The position numbers and the translations under genes were made by a program. Shown piece after piece: positions 1 through 8,619 of a stretch of 52,084 nt of DNA. The stretch is from Myxococcales bacterium (lineage in GTDB: Bacteria; Myxococcota_A; UBA9042; JABWCM01), in contig JABWCM010000031.1 in NCBI GenBank assembly GCA_013360285.1, forward strand, positions 1-52,084. Reading direction: 5' to 3'. Below the pieces are notes generated by a model. That model had not been told where the DNA came from, ran no database searches, and was given only the letters and a program-made list of their open reading frames with translations. Each line of letters begins with the position of its first letter. The stretch's first letter is position 1.

Positions 1-3000
1 ACCAGTGTGGCGTGGGCTTGGTTGCCGCTGTAATCGTAGGCGTTGACTCCGGCCTTTTCGTCGAAATGCCACAATGCCGGTGTATAACTGTCGGCGTCAA
101 AGGGACCTTTTGGGGTAAAGTTAGTAGGATAACGAGCGATGGAAGATAGCCGTACCTCGTCAACCATCCCAGGCCAGATATCGGTGGGTTGGCCGGTGCT
201 GGGGCCGGCGCCGATCCAGGCTGCCCCCGAAGGGTTGGAAAGGCTTGGATTGGCATTGCCTACACCGACTTGCATCCCTTCGACATACAAAGTCAAAGTG
301 CCGGCAGCGCTTCGTTGCCCAGCGATATGTACCCAGGTTCCAAGCGGCAGAGGGGTAACACTCTTGGCTTCACCGACCAGGGTACCGGTTTCGCTGCGGA
401 CGGTCAAAACAGGCGCCCCGTTGTTTGCCACACCCAACAATACCGCAGATTGGCCGACGCCGGCTCTCGCGACGATGGTTCCGCCTTTGTCTGTGTCGCG
501 ACGAGCCCACGCCTCCAGTGTCCACCCGTCGTTGCCTGCCGGGGGGTTAACGGTAGATGCGGTGGCCCAGGCTTTGCCGGCAGGTGCCAACATACCGCCG
601 CCGGGAACAACGCCTGTGGCGCCGGCGGCAGGACTAAACGCTTCGCCGTCAAATGCAATGACAGAACAGGCCCACTCGGCGCATGCCGAACCCTTGGGGA
701 CAGCAATGACGGGGTCTTTCAGGTTGGGTACCGTAGCTCCGTCGACCGTCCAGGTATAACTGTAGGTCAGTGGGTCGTTGTCGATGTCAAAAGCAGGCTC
801 GATGATCACGCAGGACAACGCAGCGTCTTCTTGGGGAATCGGTGGATCAAACGCAACCTTCGGCGCTTCAGGTGGCGTATTCAAGATGGTCACTGGAGGA
901 GAAACAACCGGCGCACCGGTAGCCGAGCCGTCAAAGGGCGTGACTTTGCACACCACATCGGTGCCTTTGGTAGTGGCTGCTGCATCCAGTACGGCCTCGT
1001 TTTGCTCCGGTAACGCTGCACCGTCGACCAGCCAAGTGTATTGGTACTGGGGAAGGTCTCCGTCTGGGTCCGACCAGCCGTCGGGAGTGCACAGCAGGTC
1101 CTCCGAACTAAGCGGTTGTTTGGGGGTAATATTGGCACTGACCACCTTAGGTGCGTTGTTCACGATGGTGACTGCAGCACTTTGAACCGGTGTACCGAAG
1201 CCTTCCCCGTCACCGGGAGTCAGGATACACACCAATTGGTCACCATTGTTCAGGCCCGTTGCATCGAATGTTTTGTTTGACGCTCCCTCAACAAGGACCC
1301 CATTGACCTGCCAGGCATAAGCGTGGGATGGCCCGTCCTGGTCGGCATCAAAAAAGCCTTGGGCTAAACATTGAAACGGCAACGATTTTTTTCCGCCGGG
1401 CGGATCGATGGTTGCCGAGGAAACCGACGGGGTAGAATTCTGAATGACCACGGCTGGACTGGCTTTGGCGGAGCCTGTTTCATAGGGGTCCGACGGAGTG
1501 ACGACACAGGACACCGAATCGCCTTTGGCAAACCAGTCACCGGATAATTTGGCGTCGGTCTGATTGGCCAGAGCGGTGCCGTTGAGTGTCCAGGCATAAC
1601 TTAGGGACACCGGCTCCCCATCTCCGTCGGTCACACCGCTGACCACGCAGGTTAACTCCGATGTGGTAAAAGCATTGGGAGGTTGGATTACCACTGAGTC
1701 GATGATCGGTTTTTGGTTTTTGACTTCCGCGGAAGGGCTTTTTTGTGAAATGCCGGGTTGAAGCCCGTCGTGCGGGGTTACGATGCAGACCACCGTGGTG
1801 TTGCTGGGAACTACTGAGGCCTTCAAGGTCGGCTGCGCTTGGCCGGGTATCAGTTGGCCGTTTCCTTCCCACAGGTAAGATAATGTGACGGAATCACCGT
1901 CGGCATCCGACGTGGACTCGACTTGACAAAACAGCGTATCCGCCAGTGACGCTATCGGCGGAGTTAAGGTAATACCATTGGCCACGGGCAATGCGTTCTG
2001 GATAGTAACATAATCCTTAGCTTTTTTGGGCGCACTTTGTGCTTGACCGTCGTTTACGACAATTTCACAGCCGATGAGGTCGCCGCGTACGAACGCGCCG
2101 GCAAGGGTATCGGTAACGGCACCTTCCACCGTGGTGCCGTTGACAGTCCAAGTGTAGGTGAAGGACAACGGGTCATTGTCGGGGTCGGTCATGTTGGCGG
2201 CGATACAACTCAAAGTGGTTTCAACGGTCGCTTTGGCGGGCACAATCACAACCGACCCCACTTGTGGACCGCTGTTGACGACCATTGCCTGCGGACTGTC
2301 TTTGGGAGTGCCGCTATTTCCGCCATCTTTTGGGGTGACGCGACACAACAAAGTATCGCCTTTGGACAATGCCTGGGCCGACAGCGTGTTGGATGTGGTC
2401 CCTGGAAGTTCTTCGCCGTTGACAATCCAGGTGTAGTCAAAGCTGACCGGGTCATTGTCGATATCCGTGGCGGGGCCGGGTGTACACTGAAAAAGGGTGG
2501 ATTTGTCGCCGAATTCCGGGGTGAGTGTGACACTTTCCACCTCGGGGGCGGTATTCTGGACGGGTACCGGTGGGGAAGCGACTTCGGTACCCGTCGAAAA
2601 CGGATCACTTGGGGTGACGACACATACGAGTTGGTCCCCTTTTTTGAAGTTGGGTGGCGCCAGAGTATCGCCCGTGCCGACTTGGATTTCTCCGTTTTTC
2701 CAGATGTAAGATAACGTGATGGGATCATCGTCGGGGTCCGAGACGTTCAACGCAGTGCATGTAAACGTAGTCGTGGCGGTTCCCGAGGACGGTTGAACCT
2801 GAACAGTCTGAATGGTGGGTTTCGCATTGACGATGACGGTGGTTGCGGAACCAAGCGGCCCGTATAAACGGCCATCAAAGGGTAAAATACGTACTTCCCA
2901 GGTCTGACCGACAGAAGTGTGAGTGGCGAGGACGGTTGGACCGGTCAATTCAGGTTTGGCAACCCCGTCTACAAACCACGAATAGCCATAGGTGACCGAG

Positions 3001-3551
3001 TCACTCGGGTTGGGATCGGTGGAGCCGGTTACGATTTCCGCAACCAGATTGTCGTTTGTTCCCGGCGAGTTGGGCACAATGGCCACAACCGGAGCCGAAG
3101 GTGGACCGTTGACGATGATTACCGCTGCTTGTTGAGCAGATGGTTGATCGCCACGCAACGCGACGGCGGTAAGCACGTGGGTGCCTGCCGGCAAAAAATT
3201 GACATCCATTGCCGCAAATCCGGATCCATCGAATGCTTTGGAACCGATATGGCCGATTTTGTCGCTAGACCAGCGAATCGAATAGATTTTGGGGTCTTGG
3301 GCACCGGTGAGATTGGCAATGAGCGAAACTGGTTCGGACACATCGTAAACAGTGCCGGGTGCTGGAGCGCTGAGCACCAAACCGACATCTTCTTTGTTGT
3401 CGTTGTTGCCGCCAAATCCGCCTCCGCCTGAGTCGGGCGTGCTCCATCCGGATGTGTCACCCGCCCGATCAGAACCGTCGGTGCTGCATGCAGAAACTAC
3501 AAACAAATTCGCTACGGTAAGTCCAATCCACAGTCTCATTTTGGGTTCCAT
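1..3551 (-). CDS. Large lipoprotein with about ten Ig/PKD-like repeats and a LamG domain (C-terminus beyond window)
   Basis: The reading frame is open from an ATG at 3551 to the window edge, so the C-terminus is missing. An in-frame ATG at 3539 is an equally good start. The N-terminus is a lipoprotein signal ending VVSAC, followed by a Ser/Gly/Asp linker. About ten repeats of roughly 90 residues follow. Each has a DPDxDP-like turn, a Y-x-W-x-V-N/D-G strand and a closing V-x-N-x-x-P linker. The last eight each carry two Cys at matching places (TCTA/LVCVVTP style), suggesting a disulfide per domain. After repeat ten comes a concanavalin-like LamG segment (GWTLEAWARR, WVHIAGQ, MVDEVRLS, ALWHFDEKAG). 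The role is inferred to be cell-surface adhesion or glycan binding; no enzymatic motif is visible. No strong ribosome-binding site is seen. Confidence 0.88.
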   Translation of the reverse strand, partial: MEPKMRLWIGLTVANLFVVSACSTDGSDRAGDTSGWSTPDSGGGGFGGNNDNKEDVGLVLSAPAPGTVYDVSEPVSLIANLTGAQDPKIYSIRWSSDKIGHIGSKAFDGSGFAAMDVNFLPAGTHVLTAVALRGDQPSAQQAAVIIVNGPPSAPVVAIVPNSPGTNDNLVAEIVTGSTDPNPSDSVTYGYSWFVDGVAKPELTGPTVLATHTSVGQTWEVRILPFDGRLYGPLGSATTVIVNAKPTIQTVQVQPSSGTATTTFTCTALNVSDPDDDPITLSYIWKNGEIQVGTGDTLAPPNFKKGDQLVCVVTPSDPFSTGTEVASPPVPVQNTAPEVESVTLTPEFGDKSTLFQCTPGPATDIDNDPVSFDYTWIVNGEELPGTTSNTLSAQALSKGDTLLCRVTPKDGGNSGTPKDSPQAMVVNSGPQVGSVVIVPAKATVETTLSCIAANMTDPDNDPLSFTYTWTVNGTTVEGAVTDTLAGAFVRGDLIGCEIVVNDGQAQSAPKKAKDYVTIQNALPVANGITLTPPIASLADTLFCQVESTSDADGDSVTLSYLWEGNGQLIPGQAQPTLKASVVPSNTTVVCIVTPHDGLQPGISQKSPSAEVKNQKPIIDSVVIQPPNAFTTSELTCVVSGVTDGDGEPVSLSYAWTLNGTALANQTDAKLSGDWFAKGDSVSCVVTPSDPYETGSAKASPAVVIQNSTPSVSSATIDPPGGKKSLPFQCLAQGFFDADQDGPSHAYAWQVNGVLVEGASNKTFDATGLNNGDQLVCILTPGDGEGFGTPVQSAAVTIVNNAPKVVSANITPKQPLSSEDLLCTPDGWSDPDGDLPQYQYTWLVDGAALPEQNEAVLDAAATTKGTDVVCKVTPFDGSATGAPVVSPPVTILNTPPEAPKVAFDPPIPQEDAALSCVIIEPAFDIDNDPLTYSYTWTVDGATVPNLKDPVIAVPKGSACAEWACSVIAFDGEAFSPAAGATGVVPGGGMLAPAGKAWATASTVNPPAGNDGWTLEAWARRDTDKGGTIVARAGVGQSAVLLGVANNGAPVLTVRSETGTLVGEAKSVTPLPLGTWVHIAGQRSAAGTLTLYVEGMQVGVGNANPSLSNPSGAAWIGAGPSTGQPTDIWPGMVDEVRLSSIARYPTNFTPKGPFDADSYTPALWHFDEKAGVNAYDYSGNQAHATL

Positions 3552-3776
3552 TTTAATTACACCGTGTCGGTGGCCGCAGCCGCGATTCCATCACGCATGG
3601 ATATGTTACCGCCGATTCGCCCATTTTACAGCCGCGTCACGTGTCAAGAATTACTGGACAATTGTAAAAAGACAACAATATGGTGACGACTGCGGTTGTC
3701 GTTCGTTACCAATGGCGAAAAATCATCGAATTATTAGGTGGTTAGGGGCGCTGGGGCGGGCGTAGATCGATTCCGG

Positions 3777-4781
3777 TTAACCGGTGGGCTGATTTTCCAC
3801 CGACAGCAGGCGGCGCATTTCTTCCACTACTCGGCTCAGGCTCGGGTGGACTTCCGCAGAAAGGGTACGACGGGTGGTTCCGTGGTAATCCAACGGATCC
3901 ACAACGGTTTTCCCCCGGTTGAGCTGATAATGGAGGTGAGGACCGGTAGAACGCCCCGTGTTGCCGGAGAGTCCAATCTTTTGGCCGACCTCTACCCGGT
4001 CCCCGGCTTTGACGTCAGTGCGACTCAAATGCAGAAATTTGGCTAAGATTCCGTCTTCAAATCGGATTTCGACACAATTACCGTTGGCCGCCAGATTCCA
4101 GTCGGTTTTTGTGACGGTCCCAGCATACGGGCTTTGTACAATGGTTCCCACCGGAGCCATAAAATCCATACCGTGGTGACGTGGGCGGTCTTTGAGAAGG
4201 CTGGTGATTTGTTCGTAGTTGTCGATTGGGGTGTTATTTAGGCGAAACGGTACTTCGATGCCGTCGGCAGACCAATAAGAAGGATACAGATCGTTTGGTG
4301 CAGCAAAGCGGAAGGCTTCAATAGGCCGTCCGAGTTTTCCTGAATCCAGGCGAACCGCATGAACAACCAGGGTGTCGGGGGTGGTCCCTTCCCAGACCAC
4401 AGAAAGGGTGTCGCCCTGCCGTAGATCACGACGTAAATTGATGTCCCAGACAAGCAACCGGGATACCTCGGCACTCAGCGCGTCTCCACCAGGACCAATT
4501 GCGGCCATCAACGTATGTGACAAGGTACGATCAATCGTTGCTGTGACGGTTTTCAGGTGAGACGGAACCACGGGAGCAGCCGGTTCGGCTGACTGATGGG
4601 CTTGCTGTGCCGCCTGCAACATTGACAGCAGTGGATTCGGACGCGTTGTTTGCTCCGTATCCGAACTTTTTGTCGCTGAAACTACAACAAATGCAATAAT
4701 GATGGCGACCAGAACACCTAATACACTTATTCTGACACTTTTTGGAATGATTTGAAGATTTTTGAGCTTTTGCTTGTACAT
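3777..4781 (-). CDS. Membrane-anchored M23 family peptidoglycan endopeptidase (MepM-like)
   Basis: The protein is 334 residues. The ATG at 4781 is chosen because GGGAGG lies four bases upstream; the longer open frame above it has no such signal. Residues about 14-38 are one transmembrane helix, so the enzyme faces the periplasm. A MepM/OapA-like middle domain (WDINLRRDLRQGDTLSVV) is followed by the M23 lysostaphin-fold domain, with HHGMD as first zinc motif, a central HLS and HLHY as the catalytic/zinc motif. All expected metal residues are present, so it should cut peptidoglycan crosslinks in the periplasm. It is transcribed divergently from the AAA+/muramidase cassette, which puts several wall hydrolases around one shared intergenic region. 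Confidence 0.93.
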   Translation of the reverse strand: MYKQKLKNLQIIPKSVRISVLGVLVAIIIAFVVVSATKSSDTEQTTRPNPLLSMLQAAQQAHQSAEPAAPVVPSHLKTVTATIDRTLSHTLMAAIGPGGDALSAEVSRLLVWDINLRRDLRQGDTLSVVWEGTTPDTLVVHAVRLDSGKLGRPIEAFRFAAPNDLYPSYWSADGIEVPFRLNNTPIDNYEQITSLLKDRPRHHGMDFMAPVGTIVQSPYAGTVTKTDWNLAANGNCVEIRFEDGILAKFLHLSRTDVKAGDRVEVGQKIGLSGNTGRSTGPHLHYQLNRGKTVVDPLDYHGTTRRTLSAEVHPSLSRVVEEMRRLLSVENQPTG

Positions 4782-4895
4782 GACACCTCCCAAAAGTACA
4801 TGGGTCCACCTGTTCAGTGACACCGTAGGGGGTGCTGTGGAAGTGCGCAAATTTTTTGCCATTTTTTTCTTACCATGGAGCAAAAAATCGTTTCC

Positions 4896-4927
4896 CGTTC
4901 GGGTCAAAATTGGCCGTTGCCCGAACG
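4896..4927. promoter_or_regulatory. Inverted repeat in the divergent promoter region
   Basis: CGTTCGGG at 4896-4903 is answered by CCCGAACG at 4920-4927 with a 16-base spacer. TTT and AAA lie just outside, offset by two bases on the left. It sits between the divergent starts at 4781 and 4990, where a regulator serving both genes could bind. It could equally be a leader hairpin of the AAA+ gene. No T-run follows, so a terminator is unlikely. Confidence 0.35.
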
Positions 4928-4989
4928 AAAGGGTTGATGTACCGTAAATCGTCGTTGCAAACGCTTTTATGAAGCAAAGACAAGGTAAT

Positions 4990-7101
4990 ATGCGCGATTT
5001 GAACCCTTCCACGACGGAAAATCGGAAAAGTTGGGTGCACAGGCATCTCCACTTGTCCCTCAGCGCTTTGGAAGCACGTCTGGAAGGTGCGGATGCAAAT
5101 GAATTGCGGGAAAAAGCGCAGCAAATCGTCACCGAAGCGGCATTACACGGCATTTCTTTGCCCATTGTGGAACTCAGCCGCCGATTTTCGGTCGATGGAT
5201 TCGGAATGGACCTGTTGTTGTGTGCCGTCAGGCCGCAGATTCGGGCCGAAATGCGAGGGCGGACGGTTACTTTAGGGCGCGTGTTGGAATCGTTGTTCGA
5301 TGACCCGTTGCAACAAATGGCAGCGTTGTCCTGGATTCGACCGGATTCTGTTCTGGTACGGAATCGGTTTGTCGAGTTGGCCACCGAAAGCCAGAATTCC
5401 GTTGAACATACTTTGGAAAGAGAGCTGATTTCCCCGCCGTGGGTCGCGGCTTTTCTTTTGGACCAGCCCGACCTGGGGCGGACACTAAGTCAGTTGGCGT
5501 CATTGAGTTCACCCGATGACCTCCGGATAAGTTTGGCAGCCATGTCCGTGACCAGGGAGGCGGATCGACAGTTGACGTCAATCGTTGCCGCTTGGTTGGA
5601 ACAGAGCGGTTCTCCTCATAGACCGCGATTTTTAGCGATATCGGTTATTGGAGAACCGGGATCGGGAAAAACCGCGGTTGTGCGGCGTCTTGCGGTGACA
5701 TTCGGACGTTTGCTCTTGGAGGTCGACGCCGGATTTCTGGCTTCTTTGCAAACACGACTGGGTGTGTGGGCGATTCGTGAGTTGTATGCGATCGCCGAGC
5801 TGTTCGGCGCGTGGGTGATGGTTGACCACGTTTCCGCTTTGGAACCAACATCGCCGATGATGCGCACGCTTGCTCATTGCGTTGAGGAATCGCAATTGTT
5901 GACCGTGTTGATGTCGACGGAACCCATTGCCGAAAAATCCGGCCTGTTGGCGCGTACGGTGCGGCAGGTCGCTTTGGATAATCCCGGCGAATGGGAACGG
6001 GTGCAACTGTGGTCGACCCACCTTGACCACGCGGGGTTCGGCAACCTCCGCCGTGACCTTGTGGACCAATTGGCGGCGCAATTCGACATTTCTGCCGCCC
6101 AAATCCGGAACGCTTGCACGGACGCTGCGTTGGAGGCGTCGGTTTTCCGCCAATCGCAAGCCGCGTGGGAGGAGACGGATTTCGAACGCGCGGCGTTTCG
6201 GCAGTTACGCACGGATCCCAAAACCGTTGCCAGGTCTCGTCGTGTGCAATTGACGTTTTCGGACCTTGTGTTGCCGAACGACGAGTTGGAACTGTTGCGG
6301 GAAATTTACCAAGCATGTCGGCATCGAACCGAATTGATGCATCGGTGGGGCGCACGGGACCGAATCGCATACGGTACGGGCATTGTGTGCCTATTTTCCG
6401 GGGAGCCCGGCACCGGAAAAACCTTGGCGTCTCAGATTTTGGCCGCAGAACTGGGCACCGATTTGTTGCAGGTATCCCTGCCGCAGGTCTTATCGAAGTG
6501 GGTAGGTGATACCGAAAAACAAATCGCCAAGGTGTTTGCCGAAGCAAAGGCGGCGCGAGCGGTATTGTTGTTTGACGAGGCCGATTCTTTATTGAGCGCT
6601 CGAACGGATGTGCGCAGTTCGTCTGATCGATACGCAAACATGTCCACGAATTTTCTGTTGCAGGAAATCGAATCATTTGAGGGGGTTGTGATTTTGACAA
6701 CGAACCTTGAAGAAAATCTCGACTCTGCCGCGGCAAGGCGTATTCTATTCCGTATTCGGTTTCCGTTTCCCGACGTTCGCAGTCGGGCCGATCTTTGGCG
6801 ATTGTTGATGCCGTCGCGGGCCAAATGGGCAGATGATATTGATTTCGGGCGGTTGGGGCAGGAATTTGAGCTGTCCGGCGGCCATATTAAAAATGCCGTC
6901 CTTCGTGCGGCGTATCAGGCACTGTGGCATGACATGCCGGTAGACATGGCCCTGTTGCGGCGTGCGGCTCGTAAAGAATGCAGGGCCATTGGTAAGTTGG
7001 TGATCGAAGACGAAGAAGATGAAGACGTTTCAAAAGTGATGCCCGTCGTGCGCCGCGGTGGTGTGCCCGACGGTCCACGGTTACAAAGAAACCTAACTTA
7101 G
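4990..7101 (+). CDS. Double AAA+ ATPase of the contractile-injection-system-associated type
   Basis: The start is placed at the ATG at 4990 (703 residues) because AAGG lies a few bases upstream; an in-frame ATG at 4969 has no such site. The N-terminal part carries the pattern RRFSVDGFGMDLLLCAVRP, like the helical module before the ATPase in eCIS (Afp15/Pvc15-type) AAA+ proteins. A first AAA+ module (about residues 215-370) has Walker A GEPGSGKT, but its Walker B reads VMVDH rather than DE and is probably inactive. The second module (about 460-640) is complete: GEPGTGKT, LLFDEADSLL, a sensor-1 like ILTTN and Arg residues in AARRILFR. A remodelling or assembly role is inferred. A muramidase fusion and a SUMF1-like gene follow closely in the same direction. 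Confidence 0.88.
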   Translation: MRDLNPSTTENRKSWVHRHLHLSLSALEARLEGADANELREKAQQIVTEAALHGISLPIVELSRRFSVDGFGMDLLLCAVRPQIRAEMRGRTVTLGRVLESLFDDPLQQMAALSWIRPDSVLVRNRFVELATESQNSVEHTLERELISPPWVAAFLLDQPDLGRTLSQLASLSSPDDLRISLAAMSVTREADRQLTSIVAAWLEQSGSPHRPRFLAISVIGEPGSGKTAVVRRLAVTFGRLLLEVDAGFLASLQTRLGVWAIRELYAIAELFGAWVMVDHVSALEPTSPMMRTLAHCVEESQLLTVLMSTEPIAEKSGLLARTVRQVALDNPGEWERVQLWSTHLDHAGFGNLRRDLVDQLAAQFDISAAQIRNACTDAALEASVFRQSQAAWEETDFERAAFRQLRTDPKTVARSRRVQLTFSDLVLPNDELELLREIYQACRHRTELMHRWGARDRIAYGTGIVCLFSGEPGTGKTLASQILAAELGTDLLQVSLPQVLSKWVGDTEKQIAKVFAEAKAARAVLLFDEADSLLSARTDVRSSSDRYANMSTNFLLQEIESFEGVVILTTNLEENLDSAAARRILFRIRFPFPDVRSRADLWRLLMPSRAKWADDIDFGRLGQEFELSGGHIKNAVLRAAYQALWHDMPVDMALLRRAARKECRAIGKLVIEDEEDEDVSKVMPVVRRGGVPDGPRLQRNLT

Positions 7102-7116
7102 TTGTGAGGGAGTTCG

Positions 7117-8619
7117 ATGGCTGGACTGGATCAAAAAACCGAACCGACTAAAAAAGGAAACGATCAAGAGCAATCGGATTTGGACCCCTACAAGGTAGCC
7201 GAAGGCCAATTGACTTTTGACGTCGAGGGCTCCGAAGGTGGGCGATTCCATTCGCGGGTATTACACGTACCTGGATCGAGTTCCGGCGTGACCATCGGAC
7301 GTGGTTACGACATGAAGGAACGTTCTCGCGAAGAAGTGATCGGTCATCTGGAAGGTGCGGGTGTGTCGCCGTCACTGGCGGGCAAAATTGCGGGAGGGGC
7401 GGGTCTGGTCGGGCAGCCGGCGAAGGATTTTGTCAAAGAAAACAAAGACATTGAAATCACACCCGAACAACAACAGGTGTTGTTTTCGGTTGTGTATGAC
7501 GAAAAAGAATCCTATGCCGCCGGGCGCCTAAAAAAATGGTCGGGCACGGATTTGTCCGCCACCGATCCGGTGATTCGTGATCTGATCGTCGATTTGTTTT
7601 ACCGCGGCGACATGACCAAAAAGAAATGGGAGGACAACGACTTTAAGACGATTGTGGAAAACAAAGATTATGATCGCCTTTTAACGTTGCTCCAAACACG
7701 GACATTGTGGGGCAATGTCGACACCAATCGGTACACAAAACGGATCGAGTACATCCAGAACCGCGGAAACCAAGGCGGGAAAGCCGGCGGTGAACAAAAA
7801 CCTGCCGGCGAAACGACGGAAGCAACCAAACCCGACACACAAAAAGAAGCGACCACACCCAAAGCACCCACCGCCGGCAAATCACTTCAAGGATCGGTCG
7901 GTGCCGGCGGAAAAAATCTGACTGGGGATATATTTCTGGTGCAACAACAATTGTCGGATCGAGGGATTTCCGTTGGAAAAATCGATGGGAAAATCGGCAG
8001 CAAAACCATTGGCGCTATTGAGCGGTTTCAATCCACTTTTATGACCCATCCGGACGGTCGCATCGATGTTGGCGGAAATACGCAGAAAAAGTTGTTTGCA
8101 TCCAAAGATCCCGTCAATCTCAGCAGCCCGAAGACCGAAAGCACAACCACCACCAAAGAAACAACGCCAAAAAAGGCGGACACCAAACCCGAATCGGTCA
8201 CGACGCCCGGCGATTTGTCTCGGGTACGTTCAGGTGTTAAGTTAACGCCAGCATTGGTGGCCGGCATTCGTACGGTTTCTCCATACTTGCCGTCGCCTAC
8301 TGTGGTCACGTCTGGGTTGCGATCCGACGAAGACCAAGCTGCGTTGATCCATCGGTATTTTCAACAGAAAGGCGGCCCGGCCACCATCAAAGATGTTGAA
8401 GCCAGACGGCAATGGCTTTTGGGAAAAGGAATGAAGATCGCCCGCGTTGGCTCCAGTTTACATCGTACCGGTCTTGCTTTTGACCTTTCCGGCGGCTCAT
8501 TGAGTGCCATTCAATCCGGGGTATTGAAATGCGCCAAAGAAAAAACCGGTGAATTTAAGTTCAGCCGCACCATTTTTGAACGGGCGAACAATTGTGTGCA
8601 TGTTGAATTGACCGGGTGA
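7117..8619 (+). CDS. Pesticin/T4-lysozyme-like muramidase + PG-binding + M15-like peptidase fusion, no signal peptide
   Basis: The protein is 500 residues, with GAGGGAG before the ATG and 15 bases after the AAA+ stop. Residues about 30-225 look like the T4-lysozyme/pesticin muramidase fold: E37 in FDVEGSEGG, then SGVTIGRGYD giving T59 and D65 as the likely remaining catalytic residues. A Thr/Lys/Pro-rich linker follows. Residues about 258-326 are a peptidoglycan-binding_1 domain (VQQQLSDRG, GKIGSKTIGAIERFQ). After a second linker, residues about 370-500 resemble M15 D-Ala-D-Ala peptidases: SGLRSDEDQ, HRTGLAFD (H449, D456) and CVHVEL (H495). The classical ExxWH glutamate is not obvious. The N-terminus is hydrophilic with no export signal, so it must leave the cell by injection, lysis or a dedicated route. 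It could be an antibacterial effector or an endolysin-like lysis enzyme. Confidence 0.85.
   Translation: MAGLDQKTEPTKKGNDQEQSDLDPYKVAEGQLTFDVEGSEGGRFHSRVLHVPGSSSGVTIGRGYDMKERSREEVIGHLEGAGVSPSLAGKIAGGAGLVGQPAKDFVKENKDIEITPEQQQVLFSVVYDEKESYAAGRLKKWSGTDLSATDPVIRDLIVDLFYRGDMTKKKWEDNDFKTIVENKDYDRLLTLLQTRTLWGNVDTNRYTKRIEYIQNRGNQGGKAGGEQKPAGETTEATKPDTQKEATTPKAPTAGKSLQGSVGAGGKNLTGDIFLVQQQLSDRGISVGKIDGKIGSKTIGAIERFQSTFMTHPDGRIDVGGNTQKKLFASKDPVNLSSPKTESTTTTKETTPKKADTKPESVTTPGDLSRVRSGVKLTPALVAGIRTVSPYLPSPTVVTSGLRSDEDQAALIHRYFQQKGGPATIKDVEARRQWLLGKGMKIARVGSSLHRTGLAFDLSGGSLSAIQSGVLKCAKEKTGEFKFSRTIFERANNCVHVELTG

Noticed and set aside
189-1013. Plus-strand frames across the first 3.5 kb
   Set aside because: They are shadows of the minus-strand Ig-repeat lipoprotein, whose repeats and LamG domain are clearly coding.
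4782-5384. Upstream extension of the M23 peptidase frame by about 200 residues
   Set aside because: It overlaps the AAA+ gene on the other strand and lacks a ribosome-binding site, whereas the ATG at 4781 has GGGAGG and leads directly into the membrane anchor.
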